A stretch of DNA of 64,000 nt from Typha latifolia (GCA_019914945.1 CM034102.1:12203501-12267500); one strand, 5' to 3'. Shown: positions 11,672-25,811, counted from the first letter of the stretch. Numbers and translations: made by a program. The notes: generated by a model not told the origin, from the sequence alone.

Positions 11672-13186
11672 AGAAGCTACTACATATATATATATGTTGA
11701 TCAATCTCCAGTTTTTTGATGGATTTTAAAATTTAGTTAGGAACTCTTGTAGTTGGCTATTTACTTTGAGATAGGGTGATGTGCAATATTGAGGTGCATC
11801 CAGAGTTTGCTACAATATAGAAGATGTAATTTTGATATTGCTCAGGGTGGTGATACAAATTCGAGGTGTCTCTGCCTCTCTGATTGCGTTCATTTTGCTT
11901 TAGATATGATATGGCTCTCTTTTCCTCTTCATTTTCTAAAGTTCTGTGGAATTGTGGAATATTCAAGAGCTTTACTTCTCTATACTCTCTCCTTTTTCAT
12001 CCGATATTTTATATTTATCAATTATGACTTAAATACTAATTTCAATTATTCTCTTTCTATTTTCTTTTATTAACAAGAAAGATTAAAAAAAAGCTCTGTA
12101 GAAAGACGAAAAACTGAAGCAACTCAGTAACTTTTCTAAAAATATAATTAACTTTATAATTTTAAAATTTATGAGTTAATAAATTAATATCGTCAATAAG
12201 AGAGTCGGCCTTAGATGTCCTAGCAATCGCATTGACCATATTGACTAATAGCAATGTGTTGGATTCAATCTAGAAAGGCACAAGAAGGTCTCCCTCGTCG
12301 CCACGGCTTCAGAGATGCGAACTCCTTTTAAGGACAAAGTCTCTGTCCAACTTGAACCCAATCTAAAACCTAGCCAAATGATCAATAATTGGCTAGACAT
12401 GATCATTTGGCTGACTCACCCAAACTTGACCCGCACCCACCCTATTTTAATCGGGCTTAGCCCGGCCCAAACTTGAGACAGAGATGATAGTAGGTGGCAT
12501 GGGCTAAACTTTTGCCCGTCTGACACGACTTGAAAGCCCGATTCACTATTCTTATTTATGGCCCAACCCATAATGTATACATATTTTTATAATTTTTTTA
12601 GTTTCATATTAAATATTTAATAAATTATATATCAATATATAAGTAAATTATGATGAAAGATAACTAAAATATCTTTATATAAGCCCATTAAACTCAGCCC
12701 AGTAAAATATAATATTTTTTATATTTAATACAATATGTTAGACCTATTATATTTAACCAAAGCTTAATATCTAATAGGCTGGTGTGCGGTAACGACCCGG
12801 CCCGAGTAATTGGTGGATCAGGTCATGACAAATATTTAAACCCGGCCCGCCTACTGATCTCATTTATAGTTACCTCTTTCAGATGCTAGATTGAACTCTG
12901 GCTCAGCTCGATTTAACTCGACTGAATGGCCTAAACTAAACTATGACAAACTTATCATTCTAGTACAGGCATCATACATTGATCTACCAAGGCCGGCTGA
13001 CCCGGTCCCTCGCAATTAACTTCCAAGTTATCCTCCACAGGAAATGACTTCAAGATCCGAGTTGTGCGTGCAGTAGGCATTTTAATTACCTTCTCATTTC
13101 CAATTCTCTCTGCTCTCCTCTCCTCTCCCTTTCTTCTTGCATGCACGTTCTTGTTTAAGGAAGAAATATACTTGATCATTAGAATT
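11672..13186. other. Intergenic, with degenerate 'CCCGACCCG' type repeat
   Basis: Contains probable 3' UTR of the small gene. From about 12400 to 12950 there is a low-complexity dispersed repeat rich in 'cccggcccaa', 'aacccggcccgcc' and 'gactcgactg' motifs; related tracts recur near 17.9 kb and 43.0 kb. The last ~200 bp are the COR413 promoter and leader. No gene recognised. Confidence 0.45.
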
Positions 13187-15456
13187 ATGGGAATTAAAGG
13201 AAATAAGCTTCGGTACCTCGCAATCAGGGGTGATGAGGCGAGCGTGGAAGCGATGCAGTCGGACTTGAGAGAGCTCGGATTGGCCATGAGGAACCTCGCC
13301 AACCACGCCGTCATGGTCGGCGGCGGCGTCGCCTCCGGGACCACCTTCTTCAAGTTCCTTGCCTCCATGGCAGCCATGTCAGTTTTCCCACAGTTTTCTA
13401 CCCTTTTTCTTTTCTTGCTACTCTTGTTTGAATTCCTTACATTTGTGACACTTCAAGGCTTCTTGTAGTTTGTCTGATCATGGATTGCCGTGCACGATCG
13501 GTATATATATTGTGCCAATGAATTATTGAGCATCGATATGGGATAGTATCACGATACTCTCATATAGCCACTTATCTGGAGATGTGCTATTAGGAATTAT
13601 GTATATCTTACTTTAAACAAACTCACTTTTACACCTCTTTGCCTTTTGTGATTGATTTATTTGTAAGTTATAGGGAAATTCATGTGTTACACTAATATTT
13701 AGTCCCGAAGGACTTCAAGTCATTAGAACACATTTTAAGGTTCTGAAATAGTTCTAAAATGTTTTACGGGCATGTCAACGCTATCCAGTGTGCCAATGGT
13801 ACACCTTCCAAGCATAGCATATGTCAGCTGTATATATCGTGTCGAGCTAAGGTTCGCGTAGGTATGTATAGCCGTTAATTTTTCTGTTCAAAGATAACAA
13901 TGAAGATGAATTCTGTGAAGGTTGTTAACGTTCAAAAGTTTTGTCCTTTTATCTTTCCTCCTTTTGGAATGTTTGTGATCTCCAAACTTTGAAAACAAGA
14001 GATTTGATGTGAAGGTAGTATTAAAATTCTATTTCTTCAACTGATTACTATATGCTAAAAGATGTATCTTGATCTTGTTATATTGAAAATGATGGCTATT
14101 AGACAATTACAGTAAGTCAGAACTGAAGGGGTTAATTGTCACTAATTGAATTTTAGCTCAACCATGATCTTGTATTTTGCTATTGATTTGACTGATTCAT
14201 GGATCGATAAAACTTGTAGATATTTACTAGTCTTGGATCGGACAAATTGGAGGACAAACATGCTGACTTCACTTTTAGTTCCTTATATATTCATCAGTCT
14301 TCCTTCAGCTTTATTCTCTTTACTGAGGTGATTTCTACAATCAGAAGCTTAGTTTTTGTCTTTTGGTTATTCATTTAGATCTTCTGTTTCAAAGTATGTA
14401 CTAGTTACTACTTGTCCTACTTTCCTACAGAGGTGAGGTGGGGAAATGGATCGCCTTCATTTCTGTTGTGCTTCGGCTCTTCTTTCCTCGACATTTCCCA
14501 GGTGAGAATTTCTCTTGTTCCTGATATATTTATAGTCTGCAGAGTAGCCCAATGTTAAATCTGATTTCAAGCTCAATTATGTTCATCTGAATGTGTAGAT
14601 AGATCACACTAAATGCACAAACTTATGCATGATAACTATTGCAGGTACAAATAAATGTGTAACAATTCCACATATAGATGCAAGTAGTATCTTCCAGACT
14701 TTCTATTGTACAAACTGAGAATTAATTTGTCAAAACTAAATTTTACCCATTGTTGTCATGAGCTATACTAACAATAAGGTAACTGCTCTGTAATATTTTC
14801 TCAGGAGCTTTCCAATACCTTTCTTTTCATAATTTAGGATTCTCTGTCAATAGACATGACAGAATCTGTATCTACCTTAGTGGTTGCAGTTTTCTTGCAA
14901 ACAACTCTTTGATAGTTTCTGTCGACATGAGAAGAATGATCTAGATGAGAAGAAAGGTTATAGATTTTAATTGCTTCTTTAGTCAGACATGATTGCTTCT
15001 TTTTGTACAGTCAGATTCAGATAGGCCTATATGGGTTGATTGATTATCAAGTTTTGATCCATCATAACTAAAAGTAAAAATTTGCAAACTTCACTCCCTC
15101 TACACTTGAACTCCTTAATCAAGTGATATATTTTTTTTCTCTTTGTTGTATTTAAAGACTTCAGTTGCTGTATATGAGAGGTAAAATAACTCTTTGGTGC
15201 AGACTGGTTGGAATTGCCAGGATCACTCGTTCTTCTTCTAGTGGTTGCTCCTGGCTTCTTTGCTCATACCATGAGAAACGATGTAGTAGGTGTTATCATT
15301 TGTCTTGCCATCGGTTGCTACCTTCTTCAACAGCATATCCGAGCATCGGGCGGTTTCAGGAACTCATTCACAGAGAGGCATGGCATATCTAACTCACTAG
15401 GGATCATTCTGCTTCTAGTTTATCCAATCTGGCGTTTGGTGTTGCATTTCCATTAA
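13187..15456 (+). CDS. COR413PM: Cold-regulated 413 plasma membrane protein (COR413-PM)
   Basis: Four exons, 13187-13377, 14220-14327, 14431-14501 and 15203-15456, splice without phase error to 207 residues. Hallmarks: DRTNWRTNMLTSLLVPYIF, a run of hydrophobic membrane helices, GEVGKWIAFISVVLRLFFP, and QQHIRASGGFRNSFTERHG near the C-terminus. COR413 proteins are five- or six-pass membrane proteins induced by cold, drought and ABA and thought to stabilise the plasma membrane; a sister group is plastidial. The absence of a transit peptide and the start MGIKGNKLRYLAIRG indicate the plasma-membrane type. The length is normal and all conserved blocks are intact. Isoform number cannot be assigned. 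Confidence 0.95.
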
Positions 15457-16251
15457 AAATATTCCTGCTGTTTTCCTTTTGAATTCGACCTAATGTTGAA
15501 CATGTAAGTCTATGATCTTCTCTAGTCAGAATTTGTTTTCGGTTTGTTCGATATTTATCAGAGTACTGATTTTATTTCTTGTATGGAAAGCATAGAGGTG
15601 TTCATCCTTCTATTCAGAATCAGAATGCTACTAACATTGTGATATTAATTATTCGAGCAGATAGATCAAGATGTATATAAATTATAGGATGAATGATTTC
15701 ATACAAAAGATTTGTTCGCCATCAGTTTGCTTGAATCAGATATGGAAGTATCTAAACATGCATGAAGACCCTGAAACACTTGAGTAGTTCTTGCTATAAA
15801 AAAGTCTTGAAATGTGTAATTTGTGGAAAATATCATTGTCAAGTTATTTACCTGTCAGAAAATTTGCAAGCAGAACTTAAAAAGTTCAGCATTCATGTTG
15901 CTGCATCTCTACTTAAAAGTTCAGAGAGTAGTCAAGAATCTAATCTTCTGAATCGACGGTAGCTAATCGAAATATTACAATACACAAAATCGAGCCTTAT
16001 CAAGCTGATCTCTGTTCAAACTTGGCATTAAAATTAATTTTGAGCTGAAGAAGAGAATAAAGTGTATAAGAAATGACATGTCAATTTAATATAGGAAAGC
16101 ATTACTAGTCCAAGAGGGACTACTTATTAACATCAAAACATTCTCAAACGAGAAAGAAGAGAAAATTTAATACAACAAGCATGCATAAAAATATTCATGG
16201 TGTTTTTAAGCACAATGATCAAGTCCAAAAAGGACAAACATCTATGCAATT
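15457..16251. other. Intergenic between convergent COR413 and phytoglobin genes
   Basis: These 795 bp lie between two convergent genes and probably hold both 3' UTRs. A 66-codon open stretch at 15762-15962 has no recognisable features. Nothing else seen. Confidence 0.5.
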
Positions 16252-17347
<1,096 letters not shown>

Positions 17348-17377
17348 TTATAATTTTGTGGAGCAACGGGGAGGGGG

Positions 17378-17387
17378 GTTTATATAG
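17378..17387 (-). promoter_or_regulatory. TATA box of phytoglobin gene
   Basis: Minus-strand CTATATAAAC about 95 bp upstream of the start codon at 17287, within a C-rich context (ACCTATATAAACCCCC). Confidence 0.5.
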
Positions 17388-17626
17388 GTGGTCAAATGCA
17401 AGATTGTATAATAATATTAGCAGGGAATAAGGGGGCAAAGAGATCAAAGATAGAATGGCCTTTGGAGGGGTTGGAAGGGCAAGAAACCCTTGGAAGCTCT
17501 ATCAATGCATTGTCTTCTGGGTCAAAAACTATGTGCCGCAGCTATACAAGATATGCATAGTTGTATACTGGATCTTGGACTGTGGGCGGATGCAATGAAG
17601 AGAACTGCATCCATTGCTTCTGGAAA

Positions 17627-17630
17627 TTTA

Positions 17631-17679
<49 letters not shown>
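17627..17679. repeat. (AT)n(GA)n microsatellite
   Basis: A run of about nine AT dinucleotides continues directly into about 17 GA dinucleotides. It lies about 340 bp upstream of the phytoglobin start codon. Confidence 0.85.
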
Positions 17680-17686
<7 letters not shown>

Positions 17687-18905
17687 CATGCTTTGCTAGC
17701 TTGGAATTACCTCATTTTGGGTGTTCTATTATGCAATCAAGATGTGGAATTCTACTCCAACCGATTAATATATTGTGAGTTAAACTTATGTAACCAGTTA
17801 TCTTGTATTTGTCATTAATGACATCATACTTTTGTAACTTTTTTCTCTAGATAAAATAGAACTTTTGATCAAGAATGCAATCAACTAGTAGGGATGATCA
17901 AAAAGCCCATCTGCTCTGAGGCCCATCTCCCCCCAATTTTGATCTGATTAAGTCCAACTCAGCCCACTTTCAACCCAAATCTACTTGAGCCCGATTAAGT
18001 AGGACCCAACCACTTATGCTCTAATATTTAAGGCCGACTACATTTATCCTTCGCTCGCTCGATTAAATGTCATGATATATATCTTGTTGACCCAAGAATG
18101 AAATCATGTAAAAGAAACAATATTTGGGAGTCATGAAGCTTTGTTCTGATGCAACAAGATATAAGATAGAAGGATTAAGGGTTCCAAACCTATAAGTTTA
18201 AAATTTTATTAGATTGATTTTGGATTTTAATGAGTATATCAAACATTACTCCAAGGAGGTGCCCTCTCCAAGAGGGCCTACTTTTTATTTATGTTCGGAG
18301 TGGTTGCAAGTTCTACCGTTGGGACCTGCCTTCCCTAAATTTAGCACTACTATTAGAATAGAATTGAAGATGCACTTAATTTGAATCGTATTCAAACTAT
18401 TTTACTTCAAATGAACTAAGTTTTTCTAAAATAATGGAATTAAAATGAAATTCATCTAATCTGATTGTTATGGAAGAAAATAGGAATTAATTTCATCATG
18501 TTTGATTTGTTTTCATATTTTACCAGTAATTATCAATAAGAATGTGACCCTTAGATGGGAAATGAACTCAAAAATCAATCTCAAATCATTGGATTTCACT
18601 GTACTTATTGAAACCTATCCAAATCTATTGAAATCAATTGAAATCTCATAACTTTATATTTTGAAACAGCGGATTTAGAGAAATTGATGTAACTATGTCC
18701 TAATCTTTAAATTTTGTTGCTTAAATCATGCTATATTCATTGCTTAGTTCATGCTAAGTAAATGATACAACTTAGTTTCTTCCCTTAATATGGTAGCTAA
18801 CTAAAGCATGCTAATTAATGAGGCTAATTCTAATCAAAGAAGTACATACCTTTTGAAGATAGCAGCACTTTAATGCCTCAAAGGGCGACAAAGCCAAGCA
18901 AGAAT

Positions 18906-18993
18906 TGTGATATTGGCACGGCTCAATCAAATGCAAGTATTTAACTTGCATGGAGAAATTATTTTGATTTGATTGAGCCATTCCAACATCACA
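18906..18993 (-). ncRNA. MIR171: MIR171 precursor hairpin
   Basis: Read on the minus strand, 18929 to 18909 is TGATTGAGCCGTGCCAATATC. This is the canonical plant miR171 sequence (monocot miR171b-type), placed in the 3' arm as usual. The opposite arm, 18970-18990, pairs with it at about 18 of 21 positions; the mismatches fall at the expected star positions. The stem extends outward (TGT/ACA at 18906-18908 and 18991-18993) and inward for about three more pairs, with a small secondary stem (TGCAAG/CTTGCA) in the loop. miR171 directs cleavage of HAIRY MERISTEM/SCL6-type GRAS transcription factor mRNAs. The minus strand upstream (about 19000-19200) is CT-rich and may be the primary-transcript leader. 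Confidence 0.9.
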
Positions 18994-21179
18994 CTCTCAC
19001 CTAGCCTCACAAGATCTCTTCTCTTTGCTAGTTTCAACATGGAAAAAAACAAGGTAGAAGGAAAAAAATAAAAAAGAATGATGTATCTAAGTAGATAGAA
19101 GAAAGAGTTGAACCGGTTTAGAGAATGGAATTGAGAGAGGCAAGAAGGAGAAGGGATGGAAGAAAAGAGAGAGAGTTTGAGAAAGAAATAGAGAAGAATG
19201 GTTGAGATGTCAATATCTACCTTACTTATTGCATGGACTAATAGAAATAGTCATACATATAAAGACATGTAGAAGAAAAGCACTTGACTCGCTAATTAAG
19301 CTGGTTTTCCACGTAGTGGTTGATGAGATAGTAATGCAAATTTCATACCCTAATTTTGAGCTTGGTCTTTTGCCTATGTATGCTTCTTTCCTCAAGCAAT
19401 TCGTATCGGTTGTCGAATTCAAAACCTTAATATGGTAATAATAGGATCTTACCTTCTTCAGCCATAGTGTAGTTGGTGTAGAATAATATATGATACGTTG
19501 TCATTATTCAAGCCTTCGGAGCATGTGTTGCAGAAGAATTTTTCGGTTTTTAAAATGAAAAAAATAAGTTTATGTGCGCATCTTCTATATAAATTATGTA
19601 CACTTTATTATAAAAACAAAGTGTATAAACTAGCGTAAAAAAATAAATACACTCAGTTTCAAAATGTTCAATTTTGTTACTACCTAAGAGCATTTTGGTA
19701 AAAGTAGCCCTGATCTTCATATCTACAAGAAATTTGGCATTTGTTTCTAATAAGAACCCCTCTTTTATCCCACCAAGAAATTTGCATGATGCATCCATAT
19801 TAACCATAACTCCAAAAAGTTGATTAAATTTCAAAGTTAAACTTCTCCAAAGGAACTGGAGTAGAGCCAGAGTTGTCCAATATCCAAATTGATTAAATAT
19901 GACAATTGCTTAAAGTTTGATGAGTTAGGTTTGGTTGGTTTTGCTGGACTACTCACTGACTTCATAGTTTTTTGAGACTACAAAAGAGAACGGTTCGGTT
20001 TGCAATATTTTAGTACATCTAATTTCATAATCTGCATTCTGATTCATTTACTAGGAACCTCCTCAATCCAACCAACAATCATATTTTTGAAATTTGCATT
20101 TAACCCTCTTGCAAAATAAGAAAGAAAAAAGAAAAAAAATATTATAAAGGAAATTTTGTAAACAAAGAGCTTTATTGTTTATGTAACTAGTGTTGTTATG
20201 TGTATAAATTTAGAGAGAGAAGCATGGTAGCATGTGATATTAAAAGTTCAAGAAATGCTACATTTCTGGTAGGTTCTCTTAGAAATAGAAAAAATAAGTG
20301 TGACTAAATGACAACAGAGAAGAGCATATAGTCGCCAACCAGATGGCTTCATATATTATAAGCAAACAAGTACATAACCAACTCATTCATATACTAGTGA
20401 CTACTTAAAAATGCAAACCACAAAAGGGAAGCCTGATATTACACTAATTGTGTCAATATTAGATACAGAAGATCACAACCAACCAATCATGAATGATACA
20501 AGCTGAAGCCATTAAGCAATTGCCAATAGATCCTTGAAGGACCTTCAATCAAACAATGCTAACTTCCCCACTTGATTATATATGTATGTATATATATAGA
20601 GCAGTTGATTGATCCAACTTGACTTTAGAATCTAAATCTGTCAAGATTTAGAAGAGGATTGTCTTATATTATATATATATTTACCTAAAATAGTACGAAG
20701 GCGTCGCATCATGAGTATAAACTATCAAAGTTGGAGATGCCACAACTTTCCTTAATAAAACATATCCTAAATAATTCATGTACATGTTAGTCTCTACAAA
20801 AAGTAAGAATTTCAATAAAAGACATCCAATATTCCCCCGTCCTCCAGCTATCTCTTAAGATCAGAGTAATCTATCTACTGTGAAACTCAGTATTATTCAT
20901 GTAATTGTAGTTGGGCATTTTGACACCCTTTTAAGCATCTTTAATTCCAGCCTATGTTTCAACCTCGTCGATGGTGGTGCGAAAAATGTAATCCTCAGTC
21001 TCCAACTCTTCATGCATCATACTGATGGCAGGTGCACTAGGTATCTTGCTTTGATTTTGCTCAGTGACTAATGACCTCCTACCCTGGAGATTGAAAAGCA
21101 TCATAACATAGCAAAACGAAGTATGTTATGCAGTGCATCAATTGAAGTGCAGCTTCCTAGATTCAATGCTATATCCAGA
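18994..21179. other. Intergenic, no gene recognised
   Basis: The first ~200 bp are probably the 5' part of the pri-miR171 transcript (minus strand). The rest is AT-rich. Open stretches at 19202-19438 and 19550-19834 look like chance. The last few hundred bases may be 3' UTR of the methyltransferase gene. Confidence 0.4.
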
Positions 21180-24100
21180 TCAGATAAACCCATATTGATA
21201 TATATGTGCTGATGAAGATTTGTTCATGACTCTAACCTTCTTTAGGGTGTAAACAAAATAATGGAATGTTTCCCCAAATGTGTTCCATTCAATAGACCAA
21301 GTAAATCCTGGGGCTTCAAATAAAGGCCGGCGGAAGTGTGGCTGCAGAAGATGCAGATCACATTTGACTTTTCTTAAAAAGGGATAAAGAAAATAAGGAA
21401 AAAAAAATGTGATACTCTTTACCTGTCCAAAGGAAATGGAAATGAAAGTGCCTTCTGGCTTCAAAACCTTATGAACACATTCAAGCATTTTCATCACCTT
21501 ATCTACTGTTGAAGGATTGGGGTTCCATGGGTCACCACTGTCCACAAACAATACATCCTTTCAAGAGGATGTTTCACATAAGTAGTCTTAATAAAAAAAC
21601 ATGATAAGAGTCGAAGCAGGAATTACAAAAGAAAAGATTCATACTGAATAGTACTAATATCTAGAAGGAAAGGGACTCTCGTTTCTCCATATTTTAGACA
21701 ACTTCAGACTGAACCACTACCTAAATTTTCACTTTAACAACATAAATCATGAAAAAGTTCTTTCTTAGGAAAGCAAAGAAAGGCGATGATTACTGTGATA
21801 TACAATCAAAGCTGGATTATATATAAACCAAAAACCAAGTCATTATTGCTCATAATAGTATTTAAGAAGCATCTTACCAATGTTTGATCGCTTTATGTAC
21901 CATCAACTACAATGCATGGCCAACACAGTGAGCCAAAAAACAAAGGAATTCTTTCTTTTATTTCACTATCATTCAATGGCTGAATCAATAATTAATTAGA
22001 ACTCCAGAAGTAGCTTGTACAGTATGTGTTTTTTTTTTCCTATTTTGCTGAAACTGGGAATTAAAGCCATAGTGTCTAAAGAAGATATTTATACCTAATC
22101 CTACCAACACAATTTTCTTACTTCATTTTATCTTCTCTCAAACACTCACTGTAAAGGTTTTTTATCACAAAATTTTGCTCCCACACTGTTGTTCCTTAAG
22201 GATTTAGTCCACCAAAGGTAACTCATACATGTGAAATATATAATAAGCAACAGGCAAGGCACGTCTACACAACAAATTGCTAGTATATACACTCAGTCAG
22301 AACCTAAAGCAATTCAATTCTGACAGATTCTATTACTGGTTGAAGATGACATGTGAACACTGCTTAAAATAAAAAAAGGGCACTTAATTTCATAATGTCG
22401 CTAACAAGACACCTCTTCATAGTTAGCAGAACCAGATCGGACCGAGTGGTCGGACTGGTGAACAGACCAACAAATCGATTTAGTTTTGTTATTAGACTAA
22501 ATAAGCAATCAACCCGGTAAAAACCGAACTCGATGGTTGAACTGGTGAATCATTCAACTTGGCTAATTTTTGGCAAATTGGCCGAGTTAACTATATAATT
22601 GTATAATTATCCTTAGTATTTAATTATTCTATTCTATATCCAATGGTACTTTAGTCCTAAAATTTAAACATATTTAATTTATGACATATCTGTTGTTTTT
22701 AAATTAGTTTTTTTGCACATATACCCTTGAAAAGTCCCTTATTTGCTTGTATGCCTATCTAAAGTCCATATTTACATATATATCTCTCAAAATATAAATT
22801 TTTTGCATGTATAACTTTTAAAATCCTTATATTTTGCATGAATACTACTTGGAATAAAATACCATTAAAATTTAAACAATTTAAATATAAAAAGACAAAA
22901 ATATCCTTATTCTTGTCCTCATATTTCTCTAAATTAATAGTATTATTATCTTTTTATATTAAATAAATAACTTGAAAATAACCATGAAGGTATCGATATA
23001 AATAACATTTATACTACTTTTATAGATATCTATTTATTTTTAGGATTATTTAGATCTATTTACATATTATTTAAATATTTTTAAAAACCAATAATCCGAC
23101 CGGGTGAACCACCATTTGAACCAATAATCAAGTGACCTGACCCCTAACCAAGTCAATGTTCAATCCAGTTCTAATAACTATATTCCTCTCTCCTCCAATC
23201 CATTTCCTAATGAAGTAATTGTGGAAAAAAGAACGAATATGAAAATTGTAAAGTCTTAGTTTGCCGCCTTTTCTATCCAAGGTTTCAAACTCGATGTCGG
23301 GATCGGGACCGACCATTAAAAAAGAAAAAGATATGTATCGACCGTATCGGCTATATCAGTCGTATCAGCCTCCCATATCAGATCGGACTATTTTTAATTA
23401 CATAAAATTCAAAATATTATTTAAAATGTAGAAAAGTTTCTAAAAAAATAATAGAAAATTAAGAAAATAAAAATTAGTCATATATGAAGCATAAAAACTA
23501 AAAATAAAAACTTACTCAAAACTATAATAAATTTCAACTTAAATTTACTGTAGAACAGCAATGAATAGAGAGATCTTTCTCTTCACTGTTGTTTTGTGAT
23601 AGTAGGAAAAGAGGAGTTAAAGAGTTGATGAGAAAGAGAAAAAAAAACGCTAACCCAAGTTCACTAGAGTGCGGAGTAGCTAAAATGGCTCACCGAATTG
23701 ACCATTCAATAAGCTTGGTGAAGTATGAAGATGGGAGGAGAGTGTATGTGAGAGATAGAGATAAAAACTGAAAACTTGAAAAAAAGGTAACTAAGGATAT
23801 CAATTACTAATGTCTTCTTTAGATACATTTTAAATTTGACCTGAACCTTAAAAATATTTAGTTTCAGCTGATATAGATTTGCTGATCCTAGATGGAAACT
23901 AGTCACTAGACTCATTTTGGGTCGAGATCAGGATTAATTATTGCCTATCCCAATTCCAATCCGGATCAACCGATCAGACTTAGGATCGGCCGATTTTGGA
24001 AACTATGCTTCCATCCTTTTTCAATCCATCGATCTTTCATCTACAGTGCTTGTTACTTCACTTTGGAAAGTCAGAATTACAAATAGTAGCTTCACATGTT

Positions 24101-25587
24101 TCAGTACCCTATCCCTAAAACTTTTGTTTTCTAGTACCTTCTTTAGCAAAATCAGTTTTGATTATTATCATCAGCGCCCGTCAAGCAAACATTCTTCCTC
24201 TCATATGTAATTTCCTAATCAGGGTTATTACTTAATATTTTTCACCTAAATTCTTCTCATGCATTCTTTTATCAAGAAGTGTTCTATTATTTCGTGTTAT
24301 ACACGAGCAAAGTCTCAATCGAGAGAAAGTATATCAACATCACACGAGAAAGATTGGTCTTTGAATACATAAAGTCAAACTATTTCTTGATACTCATTGC
24401 AATGACCAGGAGTATCACGCAGAGCTCAAATTCTTCATCTGTTTAAGTGTTAAAACCTTCAACTAAAATTTGAGGAAATATTCTGTGATATGCTTTTTGT
24501 CAGGCAAACTATGTTGACTCCATTAAAACCTCTAAAACAATGTCATGTTATTTGGATGTAAAAAGGAGAGAGAGGGATGGAGTTTCTCCCACTTTAGCAT
24601 AGCAGGTCCCACAAGGTAATCTCTAAGAACTACCAATCTTATTAACTTTTAGTCTTTTACATTATCAAAAATCTACTAACTAGATAAAGAGCATGATTTA
24701 TGAGTTGTTAACTCTTAGATTATGTTTAAAAAGCAATACTGAAACTTTTATGCTTCATGTAACCTTAACTATAGATGGACTCTCAAAGCTAATTAAGCCG
24801 TAACCATGTAATAAGTCTAATATGCACATATTCATTAGAAATAATCTTATACTCAAACATATGTAGAAAAGAAGTAAACATTCTTTAACTAGACATTCTA
24901 ATTAGAATTTACCATGGTCCCTTTCTCGATCACTAAATCGAAACTTTCACTCTCAAATGGCAGGTCGAGCATATCCGCCTCAACCACCTTAATTCCTGCA
25001 AACAAAGGCAAGCATCAGATCACTAAAAAAAATTGAAAGGTCTAAATTGAAAAAAAAAGAAGATAAATATCTCATAATTACCACTGATCCCCTGCTCCGC
25101 CAAGCGCTTCCTCATCCTCTCCACGGCAACAGCGGAAAGATCGCTGCAGGTGATGTCGGTGACGCCTTCGCGGTACAACTCCTCGCACAGCCGCGAGTTC
25201 CCGCATCCGACCTCCAGTACCTACAAAAGCCCACAAAAAGATACTACAAACATAATTCCAGCCATTTCGGGGCCTAATATGAGAAAAAACGGGAGAGATG
25301 GAGGCGTACGGATAGGGAGGGGGAGAGGAGTGGGAGAAGGAGGTGGCGGAAATGGGAGAAGTCCTTGAACCACTCGTAGTGCTCCTCTGAGGAGAACCGG
25401 GCATCCCTTTGTTTTTGGAGTTGGATCCGAAATAAGAAGAAAGAGAGGGGGTTAAAAGAAAATTAGAGCTCGTAGAGAAGAGGGGAGGGGAGGGGAGGAG
25501 AGGAGGTAAGTAGTACCAATAGTGGGGGTCAAGATACGCGGAGGCCGCGTCCGGCGGCTGATGGGCTTCGACGACCTCCGTCTCCAT
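21180..25587 (-). CDS. METTL13/EEF1AKMT4-like SAM-dependent methyltransferase
   Basis: Six exons: 25517-25587, 25310-25406, 25082-25220, 24913-24995, 21423-21557 and 21180-21341, giving 228 residues in one frame. Sequence order: AYLDPHYWDARF, EEHYEWFKDFSHFRHLL, SAM-binding motif I VLEVGCGNSRL, VEADMLDLPFESESFDLVIEKGTMDVLFVDSGDPWNP, and the C-terminal FISISFGQPHFRRPLFEAP. This is the class I methyltransferase family that includes animal EEF1AKMT4, which methylates a lysine of elongation factor 1A; the plant substrate is not shown here. The ATG at 25587 is the first in frame. The end after YTLKK is poorly conserved, so a further 3' exon is possible. Intron 4 is 3.36 kb and contains two repeat elements. 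Confidence 0.88.
22419..23181. mobile_element. Non-autonomous inverted-repeat element in methyltransferase intron
   Basis: The segment begins ATAGTTAGCAGAACCAGATC and ends AGTTCTAATAACTAT, whose reverse complement is ATAGTTATTAGAACT; the ends therefore form imperfect terminal inverted repeats of about 15 bp. Just inside are 'ggtcggactggtgaac' on the left and 'ccgaccgggtgaacca' on the right. The AT-rich interior has no long frame. This fits a MITE-type element of about 760 bp. Superfamily not assigned. Confidence 0.5.
23277..24007. mobile_element. MITE-like element, copy A
   Basis: Begins CCAAGGTTTCAAACTCGATG and ends CGGCCGATTTTGGAAACTATG; the ends are imperfect inverted repeats of each other (gtttcaaactcg against the complement of cgattttggaaac). 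It contains 'gggatcgggaccgacc', 'tatcggctatatcagtcgta' and 'cagatcggactattttt', then an AT-rich part and a purine-rich part. A related copy in the opposite orientation lies at 51031-51533. No transposase is encoded. Confidence 0.55.
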
Positions 25588-25811
25588 CTCCGCCGCCGTA
25601 AATACAATCGCACAAGCTTCACAAAAGCCGAAAGTGTTGATGATTTGATTCAATCAAGCTTGAGTTGAAATTAATATTAATAATCCATCGAAGATTTCAC
25701 GATCAATTTTTACTCGTTTATTACTTAGTTCCAATCTTTATCAAAACATGAAAAGAGGGGAAAAAACATTCAAAAAAGATATTGGAGAAATTGTTTTAAA
25801 AAATAGTTTTT

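Noticed and set aside
15762..15962. 66-codon frame between COR413 and phytoglobin
   Set aside because: No domain, no promoter features, and lies where 3' UTRs of two convergent genes are expected.
18906..18993. MIR171 hairpin read on the plus strand
   Set aside because: The plus-strand 3' arm deviates from all miR171 sequences I know in its core, whereas the minus strand gives the canonical sequence in the expected arm.
20880..21071. Possible additional 3' exon of the methyltransferase gene
   Set aside because: No clear coding similarity or phase-compatible acceptor; the frame already reaches a stop at 21180.
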